DNA from: Pycnopodia helianthoides | Taxonomy: Eukaryota > Echinodermata > Asteroidea > Forcipulatida > Asteriidae | NCBI GenBank assembly: GCA_032158295.1 | Contig: CM063255.1 | Span: 15,156,094-15,220,093, forward strand | Direction of reading: 5' to 3' | DNA length: 64,000 bases | In this document: in pieces, positions 42,098 through 54,063 of the stretch | Position numbering within the stretch: the first letter of the stretch is position 1 | Layout: every line of letters begins with the position of its first letter | Notes under the pieces: model-generated | What the model was told of the DNA's origin: nothing | The model's input: only the letters and a program-made list of their open reading frames with translations | Database searches by the model: none | Translations under genes and position numbers: made by a program

Positions 42098-42505
42098 GTA
42101 GTGGCCGAGCAGATAAGAACACCGCACTCAGGCTCATGTCTCTGATCAGCAGAGTGTGGGTTTGGGTCCCAGTCATGAAACTTGTGTCCTTCAGCAAGAC
42201 ACTTTAATATTGCTTTCTCCTTTGGATGGGACATAAAGCTGTGTTGTGTTATGCACATAAGAACCAAGTGCAAGTAAAGAGCAGGGTTGTGCTCTGGTGT
42301 TCCTGGTTTAATTGGCAACAAATTGAGCCACAGCACCTTATAAACCCACAAGGTGCTATGTAAAACCATACAAGGTGCTATGTAAAGGAATAGGTCTCAT
42401 ACTTCACAAATGTAGCTCCGCATACCTTGCAGGAAAAATACTGAGCACTTTGAGACGCCCATCCGGTGTGATAAAGCCCTTTATAAGACTGGATATTATT
42501 ATTAT
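42098..42505 (+). mobile_element. tRNA-derived SINE (family 1)
   Basis: A-box-like GTGGCCGAGCAG, B-box-like GGGTTTGGGTCCC, the same body as 37050-37506 (TTTGAGACGCCCATC, TGATAAAGCCC) and a TATTATTATTATTA tail. An internal GGTGCTATGTAAA unit is duplicated. Confidence 0.85.
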
Positions 42506-43079
42506 TACTAAATAAAGGAAAACTGCCTTACTCATTTTCGATGCATGACAAACCAGTCTAAACAAAACTTGGTGCTTACAATACAAGTATTTAAATATTG
42601 CTAAATCAAACAAAGCAAGAACTTTTATGAGAAAGTGCTCAACAAAATTCCTGAGAACTCTGATCTGTTGTTCCCTGTTTGATCATAGTTTGATCAATAA
42701 CACCCACCTTATTGATGAAAGTTTTCAAATTGTTGTACTGGTTTGTTTCTCGAAAACCAAGATTGGAATGAAAATACCATTTCAACTGAACCCATAACAA
42801 CGGGTACAGGACTGTGTTAGTATGCTTTTGCTGTATCTTCCCAATTCCAAGTCCCATTTTCCCTTTAAAATGAGCCATCAAGATACCGCTGGAATGTTAT
42901 CTTGAGCTTTCTTGACAATAAACACAACTGGAATATTTGGATATGACCTTGTTGGCATCTCAAGTATGTATGTTTAGGGACACCAAGCAAATCAGGGGTA
43001 GTCGTTCAACAATTGTGTTAACTTTACATCCTGTTTTTCTCTTTATGAGGCAGCAGTGGATACTTTTGGTACATACTCA

Positions 43080-43400
43080 AGAAATACATTACCATACAAA
43101 CTTACTTGGTAAGTAGCACTGAAAGCTGGGTGATAGTATAAAACATTGTGAGAAACGATACCTCTGAAGAAATAAAGTTTTTGAGAAAGAAGCTATTTCT
43201 CACTAAAAATATTCGACTCTGAGACTCAGGTATTTGAAAGCACACAATTCTATGCAACAAGGGCGTTTTTCTCATTCATTATTTTCGTGCTACTTCGATG
43301 ACCAACTGAGCCAAGGTTTGTAGGCCTACAGGTTTGTTATTTTATGTAATATGTTGGGATACACCAAGTGAGGATTTTGACGTTACCAAAAGTATATCCT
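43080..43400. mobile_element. Decayed copy of the GACACTATTGG-type MITE
   Basis: It shares TACTTGGTAA, ATAGTATAAAACATTGTGAG, CTTTGAGAAAGAAG-like and ACAGGTTTGTTATTTTATG words with the reverse complement of 20856-21241. The termini are lost. Confidence 0.6.
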
Positions 43401-44131
43401 GCCTCTTAACAAAATTATTGCATGCAAAGTTGACTCCATTTTCTAAAGTAACCGTGGAGTGAGCTGCTGTATGAAATGCTGTACTCACCCAGACCACAGT
43501 TTAAGCTTTGTCCGAGGGGTGCACAAATTTGCACTCCTTCAATTTTAAGTGGATTTCTAAAAATCGGGGAGAACATTTGTACACAGCAGTCAGCAGGAAA
43601 TGAACTACCAATGTGGCGCTTATTTGCTTTGATCGTGCAACAAAGATCAACAATACCCTGATCCTATGCACTGTGGTATGCGCGCATGAATCGTCAGAGG
43701 TACTTGCATGTTTAACCCAGACACGCATGATTGGTCACAGTACATAAACACTGTTCCTCCCTAAGCTGATGTAGCACTTAGTGCTGCATCACAATAAACA
43801 TTCATTATTTACTGCCTTGCAAACAAACAAACCCCAACAAACTGTAAACTGTTGGAAACAGCACACAATTTTCTTTAATGTGATATATATTTTGTCATGT
43901 TTCCCGTCTCATGCCACTAGAAATGAGAGTATAAAGAAAGACACTACCTTGTGGTTCATCTACGGGTTTTTTCATAGTTAGGCACTAACAGCATTTATGT
44001 GTTCTACAGCCACAGGAAATCTGGTCGTTAAACAGATAGGCCTATTGGTTTTAAAAGTGACATGTTATAAACATTATGAACAGTCAGAAATCATATTCAA
44101 AATTCACTTTTTAGACTTACAGTTTGTGTGA

Positions 44132-44222
44132 ATATTATTTGGTTTTTACCCCTAGAGCGTTGTGTGCCAAGCACTGTATACTCAGTACTTTCCCAAGTCC
44201 TGTGAAAAACACAGAATTCAAC
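44132..44222 (-). mobile_element. 5'-truncated tRNA-derived SINE (family 2)
   Basis: The reverse complement reads TTTTTCACAGGACTTGGGAA, AGTACTGAGTATACAGTGCT and ends GGTAAAAACCAAATAATATT; no tRNA head remains. Confidence 0.75.
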
Positions 44223-44227
44223 CTGCC

Positions 44228-44413
44228 TCAGGCTTAGGGGCAATCTTGGTGGTCTGGGGGTAAGAATGTCAAAAGTTGTGGGTTCAAATCTAACCTGAGT
44301 AATAGGCCTGTGGTTTTGATTTTCACAGAACTTGAGGAAAGTGCTGAAGATACATGCAATATAAACAAGTGCTTTACACACATTGGTGCAAGGGTAAAAC
44401 CAAATAATATTGA
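44228..44413 (+). mobile_element. tRNA-derived SINE (family 2), head-to-head with a truncated copy
   Basis: GGGGCAATCTTGGTGGTCTG and the B box GGGTTCAAATCT are followed by the family 2 body and the tail GGTAAAACCAAATAATATT. A 5'-truncated reverse copy occupies 44132-44222 immediately to the left. Confidence 0.8.
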
Positions 44414-44867
44414 CTGATGATGTTAAACACCAGATACCCAGTATGGGGTACTGACCTACATGTAATGTAATTCAGCCAGTTAACTGGCATTCTGCCACCG
44501 GATTTATTCAAACATAGGTACATGTACAGTGGCTTTGCATGGCTTCATTGCGTTCCACTCAATTTAGTACGCTGCATTCATATCCTGTTAAACTACAACA
44601 TGTCCAACAAGTCTTTAAACATAATTTCCTCAGTGGCATGACTGGTTATGACTGAATCAAGACATTCATCATGACAGTCTCTCCAAGACCTTAGGTCAAA
44701 AAACTCAAGTTTGGGATACAAAAGTCAGACTTGCCTAATAATATTTTATAGTTGCTTCAAGTGTTTTATCAAGCAGCAGTCGGTGTGTGTGTCTTACCAC
44801 TGGTCCCACACTCTTCTTTTAAGGTCTTACCCGGTTTGGAGCCTTAAGTTTGTGTGTCAATCCAGAC

Positions 44868-45764
44868 TAGTTGCGATAATCGTAACCCTCCATCCTCCCG
44901 ATGGTCGGAGACCGGAGGGTTACGAGTCATGCAGTGCAAAAAAGTGGCGAAATAAAAATTTCGACTATTTTGGTCAGACTAGTCACCAGATTTGCCCAAT
45001 TTTTACCCCTTTCAAAAAACATGACACACATTCTAAGAACATGGATTTGATCTTCAAGGTATAATGAATCCATTCATAACACTCTAAACATCGATGAAAA
45101 ATTATTTGAAGAAAAAACGAACAAAAACTTACCAGAAACTGACCGAAATGTCCATGGACCGCACTTCCCCTACATCAACCAATCAGCGTAAACCAAACCG
45201 TTGTGTAGGCGTGGCGATCGTCTCGTGTGCGACTGTGCGTGCACGCAGTTAATGTATTTAACGGATTTGCGCTATTTGCAGTTTGCGCTGATTTAATTGC
45301 AGGAACAGCTTTCCAGAATGCGCGCTCAATCTGTAAATTTTTCCTCATAAATATCATGTGATTGTGCAACTCAACAAAATGCGCTCAACGACGAGTTTGC
45401 TTACGCTGATTGGTCGAGATGTTGCTAGGTCACGAATCGCGAGGTTCGAAAACCGGACCTGAGATTGTCTACGCATCATGAAAATTTCGCTCAGTCTCTG
45501 GTAAGTTTTTGTCTTTTTTTCTTTAAATATTTTCTCAATGATGTTTTGAGTAATACGAATGGATTCATGACACATTGATGATCACATCCATGTTTTTAGA
45601 ATGTGTGTCATGTTTTTTTAAAGTGGTAAAAATTTGGTAAATCTGGTGACTAGTCTGACCAAAATAGTCGAAATTTTTATTTCGCCACTTTTTTGCACTG
45701 CATGACTCGTAACCCTCCGGTCTCCGACCGTCGGGAGGATGGAGGGTTACGATTATCGCAACTA
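44868..45764. mobile_element. Mutator-like non-autonomous foldback element with 9-bp target duplication
   Basis: The 897-bp element starts TAGTTGCGATAATCGTAACC and ends with the exact inverse. Its terminal inverted repeats run for about 285 bases (44868-45155 with 45480-45764), and weaker similarity continues inward (CCAATCAGCGTAA on both sides). Both flanks carry AATCCAGAC (44859-44867 and 45765-45773), a perfect 9-bp target duplication. Very long TIRs and a 9-bp duplication are the hallmarks of Mutator-like elements. The central 325 bases have no transposase; they are richer in CpG and contain CCAAT boxes. Confidence 0.9.
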
Positions 45765-46166
45765 AATCCAGACATGCTAAAAAGGTTTAATACCTAATTG
45801 GGAATGATCATGATAATTGTTTGGATTATTACCAATCTAATTCAAACCTCAATCAATTAATGTGCAAAAAATATCCGTCTGAATCACTAAGATGTGCACT
45901 GCAAAAAAAGTTGAAGTTCCAACAGTTGGTTTCTTATTTTGATTTGCCAAATCCAAATAATTCAATATTAAGAAAATGCACAAAACCTTGGTATTTTCTT
46001 TCAAACAAGACCACTAGATATACAAGGATGCCAGCGGCTCTTTACTCCAGAGCCGACAAATCTATGGGCACCCTGATTAACGCACATCACATGTCTGATG
46101 TACAACATTTGGGCAGGCAGACTCCAGCGTTACAAACACTAATGTGCAGTATGGTTTACACATTAC

Positions 46167-46487
46167 CAGGGTTCTGCCCAGGATTTCTTTAGTAGGGGAA
46201 AAATGTTTCCCTGGAAACCATTGCGAGATGGATCAGTTACACGGTGGATCATTTAAATAGACTCAAATCAAAGAAGTACTCAAAACTCATGGCTTTGATA
46301 CAATTTTTACTGGTAAATACCAAATTTTACATTTCGTTGAAAACCTTTGAAAGGAAAGTGCAAGTGTAAGTTTAAAAAATTGAAAATGTGTGGCGGTCGG
46401 AAACAGATAAAATTCTGCCGGTGGTGGTTGGGGAATCCTGAGTGCCAGGCGGGTTTTCCGGCACCGACCACTGTGGGCAGAACCCTG
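46167..46487. mobile_element. hAT-like MITE (CAGGGTTCTGCCC ends)
   Basis: A perfect 13-base inverted repeat CAGGGTTCTGCCC, about 320 bp, with no coding capacity. I see no clear 8-bp target duplication. A related element is at 54790-55017. Confidence 0.75.
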
Positions 46488-46685
46488 CATCACCTGCATG
46501 ATATTTGGCTCTTGGAAAAAAGTCTGAGAAGTACATGACAGGGCTGACCATGGAGGAATAAGAACACAAGTGCAATATAAATTTATGAAATAGGCTCTTG
46601 TAGACTTTTAAGGCTATTTCATAACATGTTTGAGGACCCCCCAAAAATCAGAAATCAGATTAACAAAGGAAGAATTTCAACCAAG

Positions 46686-46967
46686 TAACTAGTCACCGAC
46701 TTCATAAATGTCAACCAACACCTACTTGGGTTTGATGCCAGACAATACTTACATTACACATTCAGCAAATATCAGTCACACTCTGATTGTAGTTCTTGTC
46801 AAACTACATGTACCGTATGTTAATATCAATATCATAGGACATGTCACTGCTCTAAATACATGGTCTGCCGGTTTCTTTCATCAGAAGTGTTTTGAGTTAT
46901 CCGCATGGAAACATGAATGAACATGAATAAACCAGGCGTGGGTGAAACCAAATAAACAGGCAGGCAA
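46686..46967. repeat. Source copy of a 281-bp duplicated segment
   Basis: It matches 50100-50385 almost base for base apart from two small indels; there are no inverted termini. Confidence 0.9.
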
Positions 46968-47930
46968 TGGTGGCTACAGTACAAGTTCTCATCGATCATG
47001 AAGCATCTTTACTAGACAGTGTAGCATTAGTGTCCTTGTTTCCTCTGGATCTGTGTACCACCAGTGAGTAATGAAGTCCAACCAAACTCAAACCAGGAAA
47101 CTTTCAATGTAAAGGTGCAATGCTCCAAGAAGGGATCAAATATCATCCTCAAACCAGGTGGTTATTCTCAAGAACAATTGGACAGACCACATTGGTAGAC
47201 TACTGACTGTCCCTTCTGCATGAGGGACAACCTTCAGTTATTGTAGATAAATCACTTCAAACCAGTTTGTCCAACAGAGTACAGCACATGTAAATCATGG
47301 CCTGTTACACACTGGGTACTGCTACAGGGTACCCTTTGTACCAATTGATCCATGTACAAATGTACTACCCCTGACCCCTCCAGGCTCCAGATCACAAGGT
47401 GTACTTGATAAAGTTACAGACATACAGTACATGTACACAGTAGCTCAAAATCCACTCTTTTTGCACATCCCTACACTCCAGTGTACAAGATCCAGTTGAT
47501 TTCAGGCTATGCAAGTGTTATGTTGACCTCAAGGAGTTTACTTCAACTCTGAGAGGAATTTCACAGAAGGATGATGATACTGTGGTACACCACAATGACC
47601 TTCATCTGGATTCTGAAATTTGACACCAGGTGGCCCTGGATCTGTGGATTTTTGACATGGGGGTGACAGTAATATTAGCACAGTAATAATGCAGTAATAT
47701 GCATTTAAAGCTGAGATGCTGTCAGACAGTAGAATTAAAGGCTTTGCATGGTGGCGATAGACATAATTTAATAACTCAATCATCGGACATATCAATAACT
47801 TAATCTCCTCTAGGAAGAAGTGGCACTCTGACAAGAGCAAGTGGGTTTGCTCTCAATGTTGACTACTAACAATACATGTGCTCATCAAATTACCAGGAGA
47901 CCCATTCCTTCCAAAGTGAGATGTCCCCTT

Positions 47931-47997
47931 GCTCTATGACAGATTAACAAATTCATGTACATGTACATGTACATGGTGTACCAGACCATAGAGCAAG
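47931..47997. repeat. Foldback around an ACATGT run
   Basis: CCTTGCTCTATG (47931-47942) pairs with CATAGAGCAAGG (47986-47997), enclosing an (ACATGT)n-type self-complementary run. Confidence 0.8.
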
Positions 47998-48794
47998 GAC
48001 AGAGACAAACTTGTAATGATGACTGCTGGACTCTGGAGTGTTTTTCTTCCTCTTTTGTAATTACACCACATGGAGCCATCGACGAGGAAGGGCGGACACT
48101 ACAATTGACAAAGAGCAAGTTATTTTTTACAAAATTTCAATTGGTGTCAAGTAGCCCAGCAACTTCCTCTCCAAGCCCATACAGGAAGGAAACCAGGACA
48201 ATTAAAGAGGGGCTCCAAGGTCAAACTGAAGTTTTGTGATCTGGCTCAACTCCCAATATATAGTGTCAAAAATGAAAACAAAATTACAAGTGAAGAATGC
48301 AAAGTTGTCTATAGGCCTAACCCTTCTAGTGCAATTTTTATCAAAATTCTAAAATCTTCAATGACATCCCATTTCAAATATATGCACATGGTATGTACAT
48401 GTATATCAGTGGTGATGATAAACATTCAGGGACTAACTAGTACACCTTCATGGCAGCAATCAAAACATCACTAAGTCTAAACAATGACGATTTGTGGGTT
48501 CTTTGCAGGCAATTTCCCCAACTCTTGTTCTCTGGAGAATGTTACTGGCAATTTGGCATTAACTTTAGAATGAATGAGCTTTCAGTTTTTAGCTAGTCAA
48601 TTTTTTTATATTTTTTTTAAATAATTACTAATCCCATGTAAAAAAAAAAAAAAGGGAAAACAAACTAATTTATAGGGTTTAAAATTTACAGCTGCAAACT
48701 ATTTTTGTGGACCACCTTTTGCTAGTTCTAACAGTACACATGTACATGTATGTACATGGTTCCTCTGAGGTCAAGTAATCAAACCGTCTCATTT

Positions 48795-49078
48795 CAATAA
48801 TTCATTCAACAATAATAATAAAACTCAGTTTTTATTTATAGCACACCTAGATCAAGAGGCTTTCAATATTATTATCCCTGTTCATCAGGCATACCTAGAC
48901 CATTCTTCAACACGGTCTCAGCCCTGTCAGGCTCCCAATCATACACCTGGGTTAAGAGAAGCAATTATGGTTACGTGCCTTGCTCATCGACACAAGTTTC
49001 ATGACCAGGGAGCGAACCCACCAGACTTATAGCCACCAGAATTGAGTCTGTTGCAACAGACTGCCCAGACACAACAAG
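48795..49078 (-). mobile_element. tRNA-derived SINE, decayed
   Basis: On the minus strand it has GGTTCGCTCCCTGGTCATGA and ACTTGTGTCGATGAGCAAGG, with an AATAATAATA-type tail at the left edge. Confidence 0.65.
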
Positions 49079-49616
49079 CCCATAACAAAGCACACTCGCT
49101 GATCTTTAAATCAAATTTACCACCTAAAACTCATACCAACCATGAAGAAAGTACAGTTGCAATGGTTGTACGACAAAACACCTTCAAATCTATGTGATTC
49201 CATTGATTCTTGTACTTCTGGATATATGTTTGCCAACCAACATGACCCCATATTACAACCTCTCCCCCTTAATAAGCATCGGAATCCTTCCAAATTGAGT
49301 CATAGTTTTTACCCTCCACTCAATAGGCTTAATAGGATCAACCCTAACTGAGATCATGAATCCAGGAGGTCAAGCTCTAATTGACAAGCCAGTACTTTCT
49401 TATCAACTTCTTGGAGGCAGCCTTCCATTATTTACATGGCCCTGGCTCAATGACCCCTTGAAAAAAAGAAGAAAAAAAAAACTTTAGCTAAGCTTGGCTT
49501 GCTTGGAGTGGCCCCCATCTCTGGTTCTTCCAATTCTCTCTCTATAACGGCCTTTCATACTACACGTAGCCAAATTCCATGGACATTTTGGTTGACCCTT
49601 AAATTGCTAAACCTGG

Positions 49617-50040
49617 CCAACTCCAGGGAAATCATTATTTCCAGAGAAACATATGTAGCTACAGAAACCTTGGGTACTCATTTTTTCAAAAGAAAATTGC
49701 TTCAAATGTGAAGTTAACATGTGTGAAAGGGGATTATTGAGTAATATTTGTCCGGGCCACCACCAAAAACTACACAGGTGTGAAGAGTCCTTGAACAGGG
49801 CTTTCCAACTCCAGGGAAATCATTATTTCCAGGGAAATACATGTAGCTGCAGAAACCTTGGGGTATTCATTTTTTCAAAGGAAACTAAATTGCATCAAAT
49901 TTGAAGTTAACATTGGGTTATAATCCCCAATGATCTTCTTGGGAAATGGCTCTATAGTGTGAAAGGGGATTATTAAGTCATATTTGTCCAACCACCCAAA
50001 ACTATACAGGTGTGAAGAGCCCTTGAACAGGGCTTTTCAA
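49617..50040. repeat. Two diverged tandem units
   Basis: 49617-49805 and 49806-50040 both contain CCAACTCCAGGGAAATCATT, AGAAACCTTGGG, GTGAAAGGGGATTATT and CAGGTGTGAAGAG. The second has an extra 40-base block (AACATTGGGTTATAATCCCC...). Confidence 0.88.
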
Positions 50041-50069
50041 TGGTGTCAAACTCCCTTGCCCAGATCTGC

Positions 50070-50412
50070 CAAATATTGAGTCTCTCCAATCATTCCAATT
50101 AACTAGTCACCGACTTCATAAATGTCAACCAACACCTACTTGGGTTTGATGCCAGACAATACTTACGTTACACATTCAGCAAATATCAGTCACACTCTGA
50201 TTGTAGTTCTTGTCAAACTACATCATACATGTACCGTATGTTATCAATATCATAGGACATGTCACTGCTCTAAATACATGGTCTGCCGGTTTCTTTCATC
50301 AGAAGTGTTTTGAGTTATCCGCATGGAAACATGAATGAACATGAATAAACCAGGCGTGGGTGAAACCAAATAAACAGGCAGGCAAATATTGAGTCTCTCC
50401 AATCATTCCAAT
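50070..50412. repeat. Duplicated segment flanked by 30-bp direct repeats
   Basis: The segment 50100-50382 copies 46686-46967. It is bracketed by identical 30-base repeats, CAAATATTGAGTCTCTCCAA plus CATTCCAAT-type continuation, at 50070-50099 and 50383-50412. Confidence 0.9.
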
Positions 50413-50959
50413 CTCCAAGAAACATGATAAAAACTAACTTTTGGAAATCCCATGTGGATGCCTTCCACATTCCAGGGCAAAGACGGGATCAATTCAAAAG
50501 TGTTTGATAGACAGCTTCTCTGACGACTCTTTCAGTTTGCACCTTAGTACAAAATATGGACATGTGTATAATTGCTGCGCACATGTATGGCTTTGTGTAC
50601 AATGTCTTGTCATTTTGAAATAAAGATGTAACCATATAGTTGAACCCACACTTAAGTACTGTGACACAATGCTTGGCTCACAGAGTGAATGAGAAGGATT
50701 TGGCAAAGTCATCCAGCTCAGCTGAGTGATAGCCGTCACCCATCAACTGTACAGAAAGCAAGGCTCATCACTACGATGAGGATAGTCACGACACCCACGT
50801 CCGTTAATTCAGGACGACATCGTCCATTCCTCCGTGGATAATCACAAAAAGTTGGCAATGAGACGTTTAACACTCTAGCTGTGACATATTCCGTCAAATG
50901 GGGAGTGGTTCGATGGTTGACCAACCCTCAACCCAACCAAACCCATCAAACTCAAAGTG

Positions 50960-51580
50960 TAGGTTGTGGTGTGTCGTGACTGACCGGAGTGTGGGTTCGA
51001 TTCCCGGTTACGACACTTGTGTCGTTGAGCAAGGCACTTAAAGGAACATTACAGAATTGGTAAGAAAAAACCTGTAAAATATACTTTTTGATCACAGATT
51101 TACATAAAACTTACACGGTCTAATGGTGATGATAGTAGAAAACATCCTTTTGAAATATTTCTGTCTGAAATGCCATATTTGATGAGAAATGAATAAACTA
51201 ATTTTCCGATTGGAGTTTATCGCTCAGTGAGCGTTTTTTTCATTTGTTGAATCTATATGATTTCCTGCAAATGTGTAATCGGTTTTTTCACTATTTTCTC
51301 GTGACCCAGACGGCCGATCGATCTCAAACTTCTACAGGTTTGTCATTTTATGTATATGGTGGATTACATCAAGTGCTTAAACTGCCAGCAACTATTTTGT
51401 TAGCAAATACCAATTCTGTAATGTTCCTTTAACCATAATTGCTTCTCTTAAGCTAGGTGTATAAATGGGAACCTGAAAGGGCCGAGACAGTATTGTGTTT
51501 GATTAGCCCCTTAGCGTTTATTTAAGCAGCTTGGGGTTGTATGCTCCCCAGGGAGTTGAGAAAGTTAGAGGAGTGGTCTA
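50960..51580 (+). mobile_element. tRNA-derived SINE interrupted by a MITE
   Basis: The B box GGGTTCGATTCCC and CGACACTTGTGTCGTTGAGC lie at 50992-51037; the body resumes at 51433 (CCATAATTGCTTCTC) and contains GTATGCTCCCCAGGGAG. The MITE at 51038-51432 splits it. Confidence 0.8.
51038..51432. mobile_element. TTAA-flanked MITE (AGGAACATTACA family), copy E, nested in a SINE
   Basis: TTAA lies at both edges, and the MITE interrupts a SINE between AAGGCAC and CCATAATTGC. Uninterrupted SINE copies read CACTTAACCATTATTGC here with a single TTAA, so the insertion duplicated TTAA. Confidence 0.92.
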
Positions 51581-51729
51581 AAAAATTTTTACAAGGATAT
51601 TGGTGTTGGATCAACCCACAGTCTCTTCTGTTAGAGGTAGATAATCGGTTCCCCAGTGGATAACCAAACTCAAAAGACTAACACTTCAGTAGCTACTGAC
51701 ACGAAGAGATTTTAAAAGTATTGACTGTA

Positions 51730-52114
51730 CGGGCCATTCAGAATAGTCAAAACTATTTTTAAAAAATTGTATTTTTATTTTATTGTGGGTCAAAATAAAT
51801 AACTGAAAATGGAAATTCAGCTTGTATTTAAAAAATGTTAAACTTCGTTGTTGTCTTTTGTAAATGATAGAGTCATATCAAACTAAAAACTGTTGTCCAA
51901 AGTTTTACTTGCTTGCCAATTTCATTGCTGGTTAAACTACAAAGTTGTTTTGTCTAAGCCGGGAAAAGCCATTGAAAACTACTGATGTTGGAGACCTTTG
52001 ATCTAAAATATCCGCGTCATTTGAGGTATTACTGTGTTCTTCAGTGTGTATGTATAGGATATAATATTAAAAAAGAAATCAATTTTTTCTAAAATGACTA
52101 TTCTGAATGGCCCC
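51730..52114. mobile_element. TA-flanked MITE (GGGCCATTCAGAATAGTCA family)
   Basis: A 19-base perfect inverted repeat (GGGCCATTCAGAATAGTCA) with TA on both sides; AT-rich interior of about 385 bp and no coding capacity. A TA target fits the Tc1/mariner type. Confidence 0.85.
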
Positions 52115-53122
52115 TAACTCTAATTCTCTGGTTAATGGAGATCCTGAGCATGCGAGCAGAGTGGAGTGTATTCTGGGTGTCGACGACTGAAGAAAGTACA
52201 CTTTGAACAATGTATGGGTATGATCTTATTTTATTATAATAAGGTAAATTGTATCGATACAAGTGTTACAGAGGTGCTGGACCTAGTTCGTAGGTAAGTG
52301 AGAGGCAAGCCATAAGGGAATAAGGGAAAGGCATAAGGGAAAGTCCAAGGAGTAGTCGAGACCAAGAGTGAAAGTTGGGGAGATGTTTTATAGGAATTTT
52401 GTGGAGGGGGAGTCTTAATTTAGAAATGATGTCACAGAGAAATAACATGAGATCAGTGACATAATTTCCAAGAACAAGGTTTGATGACGTAGCAGTCAAC
52501 AGGGGAGTAATGGTCAGTACTGGGGGACCTTGAAGTCATAGCCTAAGAGTATGTGTAGTGTGTTTATACCGAGAAATGGGAGTGAGCCTTGAAATGACAG
52601 AGTGTTTATGGGCCACCTGTTGACATGTTGTAATTATTTGGGAATAGGGAATTTAGTATGATCAGCCTTACACGATGTTCTATGCCATAAATTGGCCGTT
52701 GGAAGTGGGAACCTAAGTTAAGCCTGTGCAACCCCAACCAGAGCCACCCCACCAAACTCAAAAGGTGCAGTTTATTCTTGATTTTGTGGGACCATGGAGG
52801 AAGCCCATGGTTGGACTGAGCACAGCCAAAAGCCATTTTAAGATATCGCAGACTCAATACTATGACACTATTAGGTTTGGGTAAATTTGTCATTATACAC
52901 CCAAACCAAACAGTGCACTCCTATAGTGACTGCCATATCTCAGAAAGGCTAATGCCAGAGCAATTAAACAATGAACATGGACAGACCATGTGGCATGTCA
53001 AACCAATGCAGGTGTTTTACAAAACAATGCACCACCAGGAATTTGCCCTTAAAAACCTGTTGAAAGGTCTTTCTAATTACCAGACCCCCCCCCCCTAAAT
53101 TTAACATAATGCCTTTAGCTAC

Positions 53123-53295
53123 TGGGCAATCTCAGTGGCCTAGCGGTAAGACACTCTAGAATTGGCAAAGGTCGTGGGTTCGGTTCCTACTAAAGAAACA
53201 TCCCTGTGAATTTTTTTCACAGGACTCGAGAAAGTACCGAGCATACAGTGCTTTACGCACATCCGTGTGTTGGTAAAACCAAATAATAATTATAA
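53123..53295 (+). mobile_element. tRNA-derived SINE (family 2)
   Basis: A box AGTGGCCTAGCGG and B box GGGTTCGGTTCC, then TTTTTTTCACAGGACTCGAG, AAAGTACCGAGCATACAGTG and a tail GGTAAAACCAAATAATAAT. Confidence 0.85.
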
Positions 53296-53905
53296 GCGAT
53301 ATCTATTTAACTTATATCATAGAGGAAACCATTGAAAAAGATTGTCACTCAAATTTCCTATGTTGTTGTGTTTGTAAAAATGGTATTCATCTCCAAAGAG
53401 TGAATCATTTACTTACGCAAAATACTCATCAACAAGCATCAATTATTTGCTAGTTTAATCCTTAAGAGACCAATTATTTCTGTAAAATCATCACCATATG
53501 CCCAGACACTGCTAATCTTGTTGATTTTATGCCCGGTTATTTTCAGGGAAAATGTCAGGGAGATTATTAAGAAACAGAAATACTGGTTTTGTTTTAGAGT
53601 TGTAGATTCTATGTTTACATGGGAAACATTGGAAAATTTCAATTTTGTGCGATAACTTTTCTTTGAGCAAAAGTGGGTAAAATTTTGCAGTCGTTTGCAG
53701 CCGCTTGGGGCATTTCGGTACAAGCCGCTTGCAGCCGCTATGTTCTCTAAAGGAATAATGAAGATCCGATTTTCCATTAAATTTTCCTTTCAGTTTCAGA
53801 AAGATTATTTTGATCAAGTTTAACTTATTGCACACACTGTCTATAGAAATGTTACTGGACCAGGTTGCTTCTAACGTTGAATCCCAACCTTTGAAGAGTG
53901 TCAGG

Positions 53906-54063
53906 CCTGGAATTTTATCTTTGAGAGGGCAAGGCTGTTAATTATTTTGCAAAGGGCACTTCCATTGGGAAGTTCAGGAAAACTTTTGAAGGGGCACCAA
54001 GGCCAAGACCAGGGGCAACAGAGGCCATGGCCTCCGTGGCCTCCGTGTAATTCCATGACCGGG
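53906..54063. mobile_element. Short TIR element (CAGGCCTGGAATT family)
   Basis: The left end CAGGCCTGGAATTTTATC and inverted right end GTAATTCCATGACCGG are imperfect. The interior has GGGCAAGG, AAGGCCAAGACCAGG and repeated GGCCTCCGT words. Confidence 0.55.

Noticed and set aside
45479..45501. A first exon starting ATGAAAATTTCG and ending at GTAAGT on the plus strand
   Set aside because: It lies inside the inverted arm of the Mutator-like element; its mirror copy shows the same words and no continuation was found.
46488..46495. 8-bp target duplication for the element at 46167-46487
   Set aside because: The flanking octamers CACATTAC and CATCACCT do not match.
53439..53835. Minus-strand open frames upstream of a GTAAGT at 53415
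   Set aside because: The frame stops before the donor and the composition is simple AT-rich.
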